Positions 1 through 8,642 of a DNA stretch of 60,648 nucleotides are shown here, in pieces; within the stretch, counting starts at the first letter, position 1, and every line of letters starts with the position of its first letter. Source of the DNA: Roseiconus nitratireducens (GTDB taxonomy: Bacteria > Planctomycetota > Planctomycetia > Pirellulales > Pirellulaceae); assembly GCF_008629675.1 (NCBI RefSeq), contig NZ_VWOX01000025.1:1-60648 (forward strand), in the 5' to 3' direction. The notes beneath the pieces were generated by a model. It was not told the DNA's origin. It made no database searches and saw nothing but the letters and a program-made list of their open reading frames with translations. Both the position numbers and the translations under genes were made by a program.

Positions 1-48
1 CTCCGAGCTTTGGTTAAACAAAAGACACAGTCTTGCGGTGACATCCAA

Positions 49-483
49 CTAAGTTACGCCAACATAGATCGCTACTTCATTTGGCGACTTCGGATCGTGA
101 ATTTCGAAGTCTGCGATGTGGCAGCGAGACAAATTCATTTTCGAGATCTGCTGCCACCTCTCGATCGCAGCATCGGGCATTTGGCCAAATGCATGAAACT
201 CTGCATACTTGCCCGCAGGGGTGTATCGAATCGAGAATCCTTCTTCGGCCGAGCAAACATCAAGGACCTCGCAACCGAGGAAAAACGTATAAGGCTGCGT
301 GTGATCGCCTTCGTAGTCGCAGTATAAGGCGATCAGATTGTCATCCAGACGTGATGGGCAATCTTCGGCAAGGTTTTCGCTGAGAAAACGTTCCCACATC
401 GCACCGATTTGGCTGGCCGGATCGCCGTCGATGCGTGTTTCGATGCCGTATAAGGTTCGAGCATATTGTTGGATGATGTTCAT
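49..483 (-). CDS. GyrI-like / Cass2-type effector-binding domain protein
   Basis: A 144-residue protein made up almost entirely of one GyrI-like small-molecule-binding fold. The stretch with WERF, then a Tyr-Cys-Asp-Tyr strand and the PYTFFLGCEV strand, is typical of the AraC effector-binding and integron Cass2-type domains. There is no helix-turn-helix, so it is a stand-alone ligand binder rather than a regulator. Its start lies 54 bases past the stop of the sulfite reductase gene on the same strand, so the two may be co-transcribed. Ligand unknown. The family is fairly clear; the biological role is not. Confidence 0.7.
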   Translation of the reverse strand: MNIIQQYARTLYGIETRIDGDPASQIGAMWERFLSENLAEDCPSRLDDNLIALYCDYEGDHTQPYTFFLGCEVLDVCSAEEGFSIRYTPAGKYAEFHAFGQMPDAAIERWQQISKMNLSRCHIADFEIHDPKSPNEVAIYVGVT

Positions 484-537
484 GATCTTGACTCGTCGGC
501 ACGGAAACTCTCGGCGAGCTCCGCTACAGCTATTTTG

Positions 538-2322
538 CTAAGTGGTTGCCTCACACGTATTAGTGAGTTCTCCGACACCGATTCGCTCGCAGTACTCGCC
601 AAAGCTTTCACCTGCGTTTCGTTGTTCTTTGAACTTCTGGAAAACCGGCCGCAGAACTGAGGCGATCTCGCTGCGAGGCACCTGGTCTTTGTAGATCTCC
701 GCCATTCGATTTCCACGCAGATTTCCGCCTAAGAAGATCGTGTAGCGTCCTTCGCCCGTTTTGCCGTCCATGCTGCGTCCAACCAAGCCAACGTCCGAGT
801 TGTATGGCCGGGCGCATCCATTGGGGCAGCCAGTCATCCGAATCGAGAACTGTTCGTCAGCCAATCCGAGGTCGTTCAGCTCTACTTCGATATCATCGAT
901 CACGCCGGGTAACGCTCGTTCGCTCTCGGTTACCGCCAAACCGCAAGTCGGCAACGCCGGGCAGGCGAACGAGAATCGACGCGCGTTGCTGATTTGCTCT
1001 ACCGTTACCACGCCGTGATCCGACAGTACTTGTTGGATCGCATCACGCTGGCTCGGCTCAATGTCGCATAACAAGATGTTCTGCTGAGCCGTCAACCGAC
1101 AATTCGTCACGTGATTGCTGAACAGCACGCGAAAGGCAGTCTTGAGCCGCAAATCGCCTTCGTCCTTCACTCGCCCGTTTTCGATCGGCAAACCCAAGAA
1201 CCATTTGCCGTCTCCCTGCTCGTGCCAGCCCATATGGTCGTCGTGACCGGTCACGTCATCGGGGTGCGGCTGGGGAAGTGGTCGCGGTAGCGTGCCATCG
1301 GGAACGCCGCAGATCGACTCCGCTTCACTCAAGTATTCTTCGACTTTCTGCTTGAAGGCTGGCAAGCCCATGTTGTGGATCGTGTATTTTAGCCGGGCCT
1401 GACTTCGATCAGCTCGATTGCCAAAGTCACGCTGCACCAAGATGATCGCCGTAATGATCGGCAATAGATGCTCAGCTTCTACGAACGTCAATCGTTTTGC
1501 TAACGCCGGAAAGCAGTTATTCTTGCTCGGCGTTGTGCCCATCCCGCCGCCAGCCAATACATTGAAACCGACCAGCTTGTCGCCTTCGGTCACGCCAAGC
1601 AATCCAACGTCGTTGTCGTAGATGTCGATACAGTTGTCTTCGCACAGCGATAAGGCAATTTTGAATTTGCGTGGCAAGTATGCCTTGCCGTAGATCGGAT
1701 CATGTTCCGCTTCGTTTGGCGGACCGACGATTTGCTCTCTCTCGCCCGTGTCCGGGTCTCTGATCCATATTTCATGGTACGCCCCCGTCTTGGGGCGGAC
1801 GTGAACCGCAATCTCGTCGGCCAGCTGTTGCAACTGATCACGCAGCCCGTTTTGACGGAGCGGCGCGGGACAACAGCACACGTTTCTGGTTACATCGCCG
1901 CAGGCAGATTGAGTGGAAAGCTTGATTTCGTTGATACGGTGGATCGCATCCCACAGATTGTTCTTTACGACGCCGTGCAATTGGATGCTTTGCCGAGTCG
2001 TGATTCGAATCGTTCCGTTGCCTAGTTCATCGGCGATATCAAGTTCTCCGAGGAACTGTGCAGCCGTCATTTTTCCGCCCGGAATCCGGTTGCGAACCAT
2101 GAACGAATAGGCTTTCCCTAGTCCTTCCTTGCGACGGGATTTCCGCAGATCGCGGTCGTCCTGTTGGTATGTCCCATGAAACTTCAGCAACTTTGTGGTG
2201 GCGTCTTCAACGCAATCGGTCGTCTTGTCGGAGAGTTCCGCCGCAATGGTTCCGCGCAGTCCGACACTTGCTTCCTTGATCAGCTCAACTTTGGATTTCT
2301 TGGGTTCTTCTTCCGCCATCAT
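538..2322 (-). CDS. sir: ferredoxin-type assimilatory sulfite reductase
   Basis: 594 residues, the usual length for a sirohaem and [4Fe-4S] reductase with duplicated ferredoxin-like and catalytic halves. The cluster and sirohaem ligands are visible as CPALPTC (C454, C460) and GCPNGC (C499, C503). The GCPNGCARPY form is typical of sulfite rather than nitrite reductases. The TTRQSIQLHG and CGDVTRNV motifs of the first half are also present. The enzyme should reduce sulfite to sulfide with six electrons in the cytoplasm. It is divergent from metH, which consumes sulfur as homocysteine, so a link through sulfur assimilation is plausible. A nitrite reductase role is the less likely alternative. 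Confidence 0.88.
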   Translation of the reverse strand: MMAEEEPKKSKVELIKEASVGLRGTIAAELSDKTTDCVEDATTKLLKFHGTYQQDDRDLRKSRRKEGLGKAYSFMVRNRIPGGKMTAAQFLGELDIADELGNGTIRITTRQSIQLHGVVKNNLWDAIHRINEIKLSTQSACGDVTRNVCCCPAPLRQNGLRDQLQQLADEIAVHVRPKTGAYHEIWIRDPDTGEREQIVGPPNEAEHDPIYGKAYLPRKFKIALSLCEDNCIDIYDNDVGLLGVTEGDKLVGFNVLAGGGMGTTPSKNNCFPALAKRLTFVEAEHLLPIITAIILVQRDFGNRADRSQARLKYTIHNMGLPAFKQKVEEYLSEAESICGVPDGTLPRPLPQPHPDDVTGHDDHMGWHEQGDGKWFLGLPIENGRVKDEGDLRLKTAFRVLFSNHVTNCRLTAQQNILLCDIEPSQRDAIQQVLSDHGVVTVEQISNARRFSFACPALPTCGLAVTESERALPGVIDDIEVELNDLGLADEQFSIRMTGCPNGCARPYNSDVGLVGRSMDGKTGEGRYTIFLGGNLRGNRMAEIYKDQVPRSEIASVLRPVFQKFKEQRNAGESFGEYCERIGVGELTNTCEATT

Positions 2323-2424
2323 TGACTTCCCTGGGGACGGGGTATCGCAAAACGCCTAAAGCTGTATGCTATGTGCATGTTTTAAGCGGCGTACGCACTG
2401 ACGTCAAGAGTGCAACCAAAATGT

Positions 2425-2488
2425 AGTGGACAAGGTCACGATTCCTTTCCAGCTAAGCTGCGGCGTTGGAGTCATAAACTTGTCCACT
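2425..2488. promoter_or_regulatory. inverted repeat in the sir-metH intergenic region
   Basis: The 10-base arm AGTGGACAAG at 2425-2434 is repeated in inverted form as CTTGTCCACT at 2479-2488, with 44 bases between. It lies in the 215-bp gap between the divergent sir and metH genes. It could be a regulator site, an mRNA stem in the metH leader or the trace of an inserted element. I see no cobalamin or SAM riboswitch signature. Confidence 0.35.
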
Positions 2489-2537
2489 GCGCGCGACGAC
2501 TGCCAATTCATCAATTTGACTTCAGAAGCTCGGTCGA

Positions 2538-5500
2538 ATGACTAGTCCCAGATCTCCCTCCATCCTCAATGACCTGATCCGCGAACGAATCCTGTTGCTT
2601 GACGGCGCGATGGGAACGATGATCCAGCGGCTGGGGCTTAATGAAGCTGCTGTGCGCGGTGAGAGGTTTGCTAATCACCACAAAGACCTCAAGAACTTTT
2701 CCGACATCCTTTGTCTGACGCACCCGGAAAAGATCACCGATATTCATCGTGCGTACTTCGAGGCCGGCAGTGATATTGTCGAAACCAATTCATTCGGCGC
2801 TTCGCCGGTTGGAATGGTGGAATTCGACCTGCCTCTTGAACTTGTTGACGAGATCAATATCGCTGCGGTTGCTTGTGCCCGCAAGGCTGCCGACGAGTGG
2901 ACGGAGCGAACGCCTGATAGGCCGCGTTTTGTTGCCGGCTCTATCGGACCGACGACCAAGCAACTCGCAATTAGCACCGAAGACGATCCGGCCTTCCGCG
3001 GATCGACGTATGAGGAATTGGTCGATAGCTATCGTGCCCAAGTTGAATCATTAGTGGACGCCGGCGTCGATATCTTGCTGCCGGAAACCGCCATCGACAC
3101 GCTGAACTTGAAGGCATGCTTGTTTGCGATCTCCGACTTTTTCGACTCTGGCGGTCGACGTGTTCCCGTGATGGCCAGCGGCACATTTGGTGACGGCGGG
3201 CGAACTTTTGTCAGCGCTCAGAGTGTGGAGGCATTCTGGATCGCGATCAGTCATTTCCCATTGCTCTCGGTAGGGATGAACTGTGCCCTGGGCCCTGACG
3301 TGATGCGAACACACATCGAAGAATTGGCCAAAGTCGCTGAGATACCGATCTCCTGTCATCCCAACGCTGGCTTACCCAATGAGATGGGCGAGTTCGATCT
3401 CAGCCCCAAGGCGATGGCCGACAAAGTGGGCGAGTACGCCGACAACGGCTGGGTGAACGTCCTGGGCGGTTGCTGTGGCACGACACCTGATCACATCCGC
3501 GCGATGGCCGATCGGGTGAAAGGATGCAAGCCGAAGCAACACACGCCCGGTCGCGTGTACACACGACTATCGGGCCAAATGCCGATGGTGATGCGACCCG
3601 AAGTGCCTTTCACGATGGTGGGCGAGCGAACCAATGTGATGGGCAGCAAGAAGTTCGCACGCCTGATCCGCGACGAAAAATACGACGAAGCCGTTGAAAT
3701 TGCCCGCGAACAAGTCGAGAACGGTGCGACAATCATCGACGTCAACTTCGACGAAGGAATGTTGGACGGTGTCGAAGCAATGACACGTTTCTTGCGGCTC
3801 ATCGCCGGCGACCATGTTGCAGCGTCGGTTCCAGTGATGATCGACAGCAGTAAATGGGAAGTGCTGGAAGCTGGGCTCCGCAACGTGCAAGGCAAAGCGA
3901 TTGTCAACTCGATTTCGCTCAAGGATGGCGAGGCGGAGTTTTTACGGCGAGCCAAGCTGGTGCGTCAGTACGGTGCGGCCGCCGTGGTGATGGCGTTCGA
4001 CGAAGAAGGCCAGGCAGCGGATGAAAACAGCAAGCTGCGAATCTGCAAACGTGCCTACGATTTGTTGACCAGCAAATTGAATTTCCCCACCGAAGACATC
4101 ATCTTCGACCCGAACATTCTAACCGTCGCCACTGGGATGGAGGAGCACAACAACTACGCCGTTGATTTCATCAACGCGGTTCGACGGATCAAGGCCGAAT
4201 GTCCCGGTGCAAGAACCAGCGGCGGCGTCAGCAATATTAGCTTTAGCTTTCGCGGCAACGATCCGGTCCGCGAGGCATTTCACAGCGCGTTCTTGTTCCA
4301 CGCGGTGGCTGCTGGACTCGACATGGGGATCGTCAATGCCGGTCAGTTGGAAGTCTATGAGGAGATTCCTAAGGAATTGCTTGAGCGAGTCGAAGACGTC
4401 CTGCTTAATCGCCGTCCCGACGCCACCGAACGGATGCTGGAGTTTGCCGAAACCGTCAAAGGTGACGGCAAAAGGAAGTCGAAAGAAGACTTGGCGTGGC
4501 GGAGCACGCCGGTTGCCGAGCGAATAAAACATGCGTTGGTCAAAGGAGTCGATAAATTCATCGTCGAGGACACCGAGGAGGCACGCCAGCATTTTGATCG
4601 TTGCATCCAAGTCATCGAAGGGCCTTTGATGGATGGCATGAAAGTAGTCGGCGATCTGTTCGGGGCCGGGAAGATGTTCCTGCCCCAGGTGGTCAAGTCA
4701 GCGCGGGTTATGAAGAAGGCGGTCGCCTACTTGGAACCATTCATGGAGGAAGAAAAGCGAGTCGCTGGAACGCTCCGCGAATCTGCACGCGGCAAGTTCC
4801 TGATTGCGACGGTCAAAGGGGACGTGCATGACATCGGCAAGAATATTGTCGGCGTGGTTTTGCAGTGCAACAACTACGAAGTGATTGACCTGGGCGTGAT
4901 GGTGTCTTCAGAAACCATCCTTGAGGAAGCGGCCAAACAGGGCGTCGATATGATTGGGCTGAGCGGCCTGATCACACCGTCACTCGATGAAATGGCGCAC
5001 GTCGCTCGAGAAATGCAACGCACTGGAATGACCATGCCGCTGCTGATTGGCGGGGCAACCACAAGTGCCAAGCACACCGCCGTCAAGATTGCGCCCGGCT
5101 ACAAAGGGCCGGTCGTGCATGTGCTGGACGCCAGTCGCAGCGTGAACGTGGTCGAACGACTGCTCAGTGACGAGCGCGACGAATTCATCGCTTCCAACAC
5201 CGAAACGCAAACGCGACTCGCCGAGAGTTTCCGAAGTCGCACACAGAAGTTAGTGCCATATTCCGAGGCACTGCAGAAGCGGTTTACGACCGATTGGACG
5301 ACGGTGCCAATCGACCAGCCGTGCTTCACGGGGACGCGAGTGTTGAAGGACATCCCGCTCGACGAAATCCGCCCCTACATCGACTGGTCGCCGTTCTTTA
5401 GCACCTGGGAACTCAAGGGAAAATACCCGAAGATACTTAGCGACAAAGTCGTTGGCACGCATGCGAAGGAGCTCTACGACGACGCAAACGCGATGCTGGA

Positions 5501-6221
5501 TGAAATAATCATGAACCGTTCCCTGTCGGCCAACGCCGTCTACGGTTTCTGGCCTGCCGCGAGCGACCGTGACGACGTGATTCTTTTCACAGACAAGGCA
5601 CGGACCACCGAACTCACACGATTGCATTTCCTGCGACAGCAATGGGAACGAAAAGGGCAAAAGGACTACCGCTCGTTGGCCGATTACATCGCCCCGATCG
5701 AAAGCGGACGCGAAGATTATATCGGCGGCTTTGCGGTCACGGCGGGTATCGGTGTCAACGAATTCGCCATGCAGCACAAGGATCAACTTGATGATTACAA
5801 AGCGATCATGGTGCAAGCCATCGCCGATCGCCTCGCCGAAGCGCTCGCCGAGATGCTGCATCAGCGGGCACGTTGCGATTGGGGCTTTGGCGGGCAGGAA
5901 GGATTATCCAAGGAAGATTTGATCGCGGAAAAGTACCGAGGAATTCGCCCGGCCGCCGGCTACCCCGCCTGCCCTGACCACACTGAAAAGCGAACGCTAT
6001 TCGATCTGCTCGATGCAGAGGAAAACACCGGCATTGAACTCACCAGCAGCTACGCAATGATTCCCGGCGCGAGTGTCAGTGGGCTGTACTTCGGCCATCC
6101 AGAGGCACGTTATTTCACAGTTGAAAGGATGACCCGCGATCAAATCGAAAACTATGCGATGCGAAAAGGAAAGCCGATTGACGAAATTGAGCGATGGCTT
6201 GCGGCGAACCTGGCATATTGA
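2538..6221 (+). CDS. metH: cobalamin-dependent methionine synthase
   Basis: 1227 residues, the full length for MetH, which moves a methyl group from methyltetrahydrofolate through cobalamin to homocysteine. The domains run in the usual order. First is the homocysteine-binding barrel with zinc ligands C249, C312 and C313 (the last two in GGCCGTTP). A pterin-binding barrel follows at about 350-620. Then come the cobalamin cap and the B12-binding domain with the DxHxxG loop (GDVHDIGKN, lower ligand H764). Last is the AdoMet activation domain with RPAAGYPACPDH. All catalytic features are present, so the enzyme should be active. The ATG at 2538 leads directly into the conserved N-terminus. Confidence 0.97.
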   Translation: MTSPRSPSILNDLIRERILLLDGAMGTMIQRLGLNEAAVRGERFANHHKDLKNFSDILCLTHPEKITDIHRAYFEAGSDIVETNSFGASPVGMVEFDLPLELVDEINIAAVACARKAADEWTERTPDRPRFVAGSIGPTTKQLAISTEDDPAFRGSTYEELVDSYRAQVESLVDAGVDILLPETAIDTLNLKACLFAISDFFDSGGRRVPVMASGTFGDGGRTFVSAQSVEAFWIAISHFPLLSVGMNCALGPDVMRTHIEELAKVAEIPISCHPNAGLPNEMGEFDLSPKAMADKVGEYADNGWVNVLGGCCGTTPDHIRAMADRVKGCKPKQHTPGRVYTRLSGQMPMVMRPEVPFTMVGERTNVMGSKKFARLIRDEKYDEAVEIAREQVENGATIIDVNFDEGMLDGVEAMTRFLRLIAGDHVAASVPVMIDSSKWEVLEAGLRNVQGKAIVNSISLKDGEAEFLRRAKLVRQYGAAAVVMAFDEEGQAADENSKLRICKRAYDLLTSKLNFPTEDIIFDPNILTVATGMEEHNNYAVDFINAVRRIKAECPGARTSGGVSNISFSFRGNDPVREAFHSAFLFHAVAAGLDMGIVNAGQLEVYEEIPKELLERVEDVLLNRRPDATERMLEFAETVKGDGKRKSKEDLAWRSTPVAERIKHALVKGVDKFIVEDTEEARQHFDRCIQVIEGPLMDGMKVVGDLFGAGKMFLPQVVKSARVMKKAVAYLEPFMEEEKRVAGTLRESARGKFLIATVKGDVHDIGKNIVGVVLQCNNYEVIDLGVMVSSETILEEAAKQGVDMIGLSGLITPSLDEMAHVAREMQRTGMTMPLLIGGATTSAKHTAVKIAPGYKGPVVHVLDASRSVNVVERLLSDERDEFIASNTETQTRLAESFRSRTQKLVPYSEALQKRFTTDWTTVPIDQPCFTGTRVLKDIPLDEIRPYIDWSPFFSTWELKGKYPKILSDKVVGTHAKELYDDANAMLDEIIMNRSLSANAVYGFWPAASDRDDVILFTDKARTTELTRLHFLRQQWERKGQKDYRSLADYIAPIESGREDYIGGFAVTAGIGVNEFAMQHKDQLDDYKAIMVQAIADRLAEALAEMLHQRARCDWGFGGQEGLSKEDLIAEKYRGIRPAAGYPACPDHTEKRTLFDLLDAEENTGIELTSSYAMIPGASVSGLYFGHPEARYFTVERMTRDQIENYAMRKGKPIDEIERWLAANLAY

Positions 6222-6269
6222 GTGTCGGTCGCCAGGCCAATAATTTGCAATCTTTCCGCAAAGGTTAAA

Positions 6270-6287
6270 GTGCCCAACCTTGGGTGC
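6270..6287 (+). terminator. possible weak terminator after metH
   Basis: A stem of eight pairs, two of them G-U, forms from GTGCCCAA and TTGGGTGC with a CC loop and is followed by TTT. It is 49 bases past the metH stop. The U-tract is short, so this is only a candidate. The rest of the 6222-6442 gap shows nothing I recognise. Confidence 0.35.
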
Positions 6288-6442
6288 TTTCCCCAGGTGT
6301 TTTCAACTTCGCCGTTTCAGGAAACTCAGCTCATGAATTAGATCATCGTTGCCGACAAGAAACATGTACCCGCCGTGCATCAATTGGCGGTATCCATGAA
6401 GATTTGACCCAGCTTGTGAAAGCAACAAATCGAGAGCGTTAA

Positions 6443-6712
6443 ATGAAAATCGACGTCTACGACACGTACGCAACTGCGTCCGATGGAAGAATCTTACACT
6501 TTGAGGCCATAGTCCGATCTGGAATGTGCCCGCAGGAAGTCGAGAAGAGAATTCACGCGTTTGTTGATGCCTGTGATCCAGAAATCGAAATGGAGTTCGA
6601 CCGCTGGAAATCCTCTGGTCATGCTGCTGTTAACCCGGCAGTTCTCGCAATTGTCGAGCGAAACGGAATGGCAATCGTCCCGTTGATTCGAATGCAGAAA
6701 GCTGCTGGCTAG
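6443..6712 (+). CDS. DUF2024 family protein
   Basis: An 89-residue cytoplasmic protein beginning MKIDVYDTYATASDG, the signature start of DUF2024 proteins. The rest has the acidic middle and short C-terminal helix of that family. No catalytic motif or membrane segment is visible and the function is unknown. It stands alone between metH and a convergent small gene. Confidence 0.75.
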   Translation: MKIDVYDTYATASDGRILHFEAIVRSGMCPQEVEKRIHAFVDACDPEIEMEFDRWKSSGHAAVNPAVLAIVERNGMAIVPLIRMQKAAG

Positions 6713-6856
6713 GTTTATTTTCGTAAACGTGAGGCTTCTGGAATGGCTCAGGCCAACACGGGGTTTGCTGCTCTTTATACGTCGGGTGGTCGAAAATGAT
6801 GTGATTCGCTTCATTAAGATGTGGCAGCATCAATTCAGGCCACGCACGGTATAGCC

Positions 6857-7066
6857 TCAGGGCCGATGGTCGATCGGTGAGTTTTCATCGCATTTCTTGC
6901 AATCTAACTCGTAACCAAGCATCGAATCTCGACCACACTTGGAGACGACCCATTCGCGATTCACCCAAGGTGGGTCGTGTCGAACGTGCTGGTTGTGGCC
7001 ACACACAAGCTGGGCTACCCAGTGGCCATGATCGTCGATGTGGTAGCCAATAATCGGTTGTTGCAT
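6857..7066 (-). CDS. DUF3565 family protein, possible metal binder
   Basis: A 69-residue protein with the DUF3565 signature: a start like QPIIGYH, then GHWVAQLVCGH, VRHDPPW and the closing CKKC. The conserved Cys and His residues (VCGHNQHVRH and the C-terminal CKKC) suggest a bound metal, probably zinc. That is inference from the residues; no function is known to me. It lies just downstream of the Rrf2 remnant and on the same strand. Confidence 0.8.
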   Translation of the reverse strand: MQQPIIGYHIDDHGHWVAQLVCGHNQHVRHDPPWVNREWVVSKCGRDSMLGYELDCKKCDENSPIDHRP

Positions 7067-7186
7067 TTAATGAATGTCCCGGAGTTAGGGAGCGTTCGAA
7101 GGAACAATTGAAAGCAACTATGCCGGATCGTAAGCGAATTTGACGTGGATCGGAATTCCGAGCCTTGGAGTTGACGTTGTGGCAAT

Positions 7187-7620
7187 TCACGATGACTCGA
7201 CTAAGGGAATGATCGGGCTGGTCGAGTCGAGCAATTGCTGGATCGTTACTCCCGCGAGGGAGACTTCCATCGCGGCGTATGTGCGATCGAGCTCTGCGTG
7301 CAGCGGCAAAGCGACGTGTGCGATTTCAGACCCAACGGACAGGACGTTATGCGCTGCAATGGTGTCACGGCATTCACCACGTCAAGGATGGTGATCTCAT
7401 TGGCTGGCATACCAAGCTCATAACCACCGCGCGGCCCGCAACGAGACTCGGCTAACTGCGCAGACACGAGGCCCTGCAACACTCGGTTCAGATAGCGGCG
7501 CGGCACTTGCGTTCCTCGAGCAATTTCATCAGCCGACGATGACCTTTTGTCGCACGCCTTATCTTGTTCGGCCAAGAACATAACCGCTCGAAGTGCATAT
7601 TCCGCTGTTTTCGAGAGCAT
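7187..7620 (-). pseudogene. Rrf2-family regulator with a frameshift
   Basis: The protein begins MLSKTAEYALRAVMFLAEQ, the winged-helix start of Rrf2 regulators, and continues with the PRRYLNRVLQGL recognition region and CGPRGGYEL wing. It keeps frame up to SCPLGLKSHTSLC. Just after that, near 7304, the frame runs into non-homologous residues and stops at 7249. Moving one frame gives LHAELDRTYAAMEVSLAG and a natural ending at 7187, the expected Rrf2 C-terminus. One base appears to be missing. The gene is divergent from a nitric oxide cluster, so it was probably its NO or iron-sulfur sensing repressor. A sequencing error would give the same picture. The Met codon ten residues upstream is less likely to be the start. 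Confidence 0.75.
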
Positions 7621-7708
7621 TTTCGTTTGTATCTCCACGCTGTGGAACATGCGTTAGCAAACACCCGCTGCTGCGACGCCTTAAATATACACCTTGACGT
7701 GTAAGTTG

Positions 7709-7722
7709 AAATGTATACATTT
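7709..7722. promoter_or_regulatory. candidate Rrf2 operator
   Basis: AAATGTATACATTT is a perfect 14-bp palindrome in the gap between the Rrf2 gene and the divergent YwiC-norZ genes. AT-rich dyads in this position are typical of Rrf2/NsrR-type control of nitric oxide reductase. No binding data are available, so the pairing with this regulator is inferred. Confidence 0.5.
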
Positions 7723-7804
7723 GGGTGCAGTATTACTGCGGCGGTTTCCGTCTGTCCAGCGGAGGCCGCCAAGGTTGCATGAACCCACTCCCGAAACCAT
7801 CGAA

Positions 7805-8629
7805 ATGCCTAGCACAACAACAATTGGAACCGTCCTGCAAGCAAGGCAATTGCAAAGCGAAACTGGAACGCCGCAGCGTGCAGTGAGCATGAAGCCGAAG
7901 GAACATGGTGCTTACGCGATTGTAACACTGCCGATGGTTGCTGCGTTGGCGATGAGCGGGATGGGAATTGTCAGCCTCGCAGTCGTCGTGGCTTCGCTGG
8001 CAGGCTTCTTTGCGCATGAGCCTCTGTTGATTGCACTGGGGCACCGCGGCCAACGTGCTCAACGTGCTGCTACCTGGGCTCGGTATCGGGCGACCAGTTT
8101 AATCTTGCTGTGTGTTGGTGCGGGTACGACGGCGATGTGGTTTGGCTCGGCAGCGGTTCAAGTATCGCTGGCCGGCTGCCTACTGCTGGCGATCGTCAGC
8201 TTTGCACTATCAATCGCTCGATTCCATCGAACGCTCGGCGGCCAATTGCTGGGTGTTGTCAGTCTCTCAGTCCCCTGTCTACCAATCTTGTTAGCCGGTG
8301 GGGTTTCATGGCAACGAACACTGTTGATTTGGATCGCTTGGATATTGGGCTTTCTTTCAACCACGTTGGCGGTACGCGGAGTCATTGCGGCGCAGAAGCG
8401 GCAATCTCGAAGCGTGCATTGGCTTGGCATCGGGATAACGACCGTGTCCATGATCGTGCTGGCGTTCGCGGGAGCTTGGTTGCCTTTGGCGACAGTGCCG
8501 ATGATTGTTGCCAGTTGGCTGCTACTGTGGCAACCTCCATCAGCTAAACACCTTCGGCGCGTCGGCTGGACCTTGGTCTCGACGACATTGCTCACGGGCA
8601 TCCTACTCGTCATCTGCAATCACTTCTAA
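7805..8629 (+). CDS. YwiC-like integral membrane protein
   Basis: A 274-residue membrane protein with the motif MKPKEHGAYAIVTLP near its N-terminus, the mark of the YwiC-like family, followed by eight or nine hydrophobic segments. The frame is open further upstream, but that part is not membrane-like. ATG 7805 is chosen, and the ATG at 7889 just before KPKEHG is an equally good candidate. It ends 13 bases before norZ, so it is the first gene of a norZ operon. Its role is unknown; the position suggests help with assembly or use of the NO reductase. Confidence 0.75.
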   Translation: MPSTTTIGTVLQARQLQSETGTPQRAVSMKPKEHGAYAIVTLPMVAALAMSGMGIVSLAVVVASLAGFFAHEPLLIALGHRGQRAQRAATWARYRATSLILLCVGAGTTAMWFGSAAVQVSLAGCLLLAIVSFALSIARFHRTLGGQLLGVVSLSVPCLPILLAGGVSWQRTLLIWIAWILGFLSTTLAVRGVIAAQKRQSRSVHWLGIGITTVSMIVLAFAGAWLPLATVPMIVASWLLLWQPPSAKHLRRVGWTLVSTTLLTGILLVICNHF

Positions 8630-8642
8630 CAAGGTAAACATA

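Noticed and set aside
2323..2537. Riboswitch upstream of metH
   Set aside because: Checked for cobalamin and SAM riboswitch features; none was visible.
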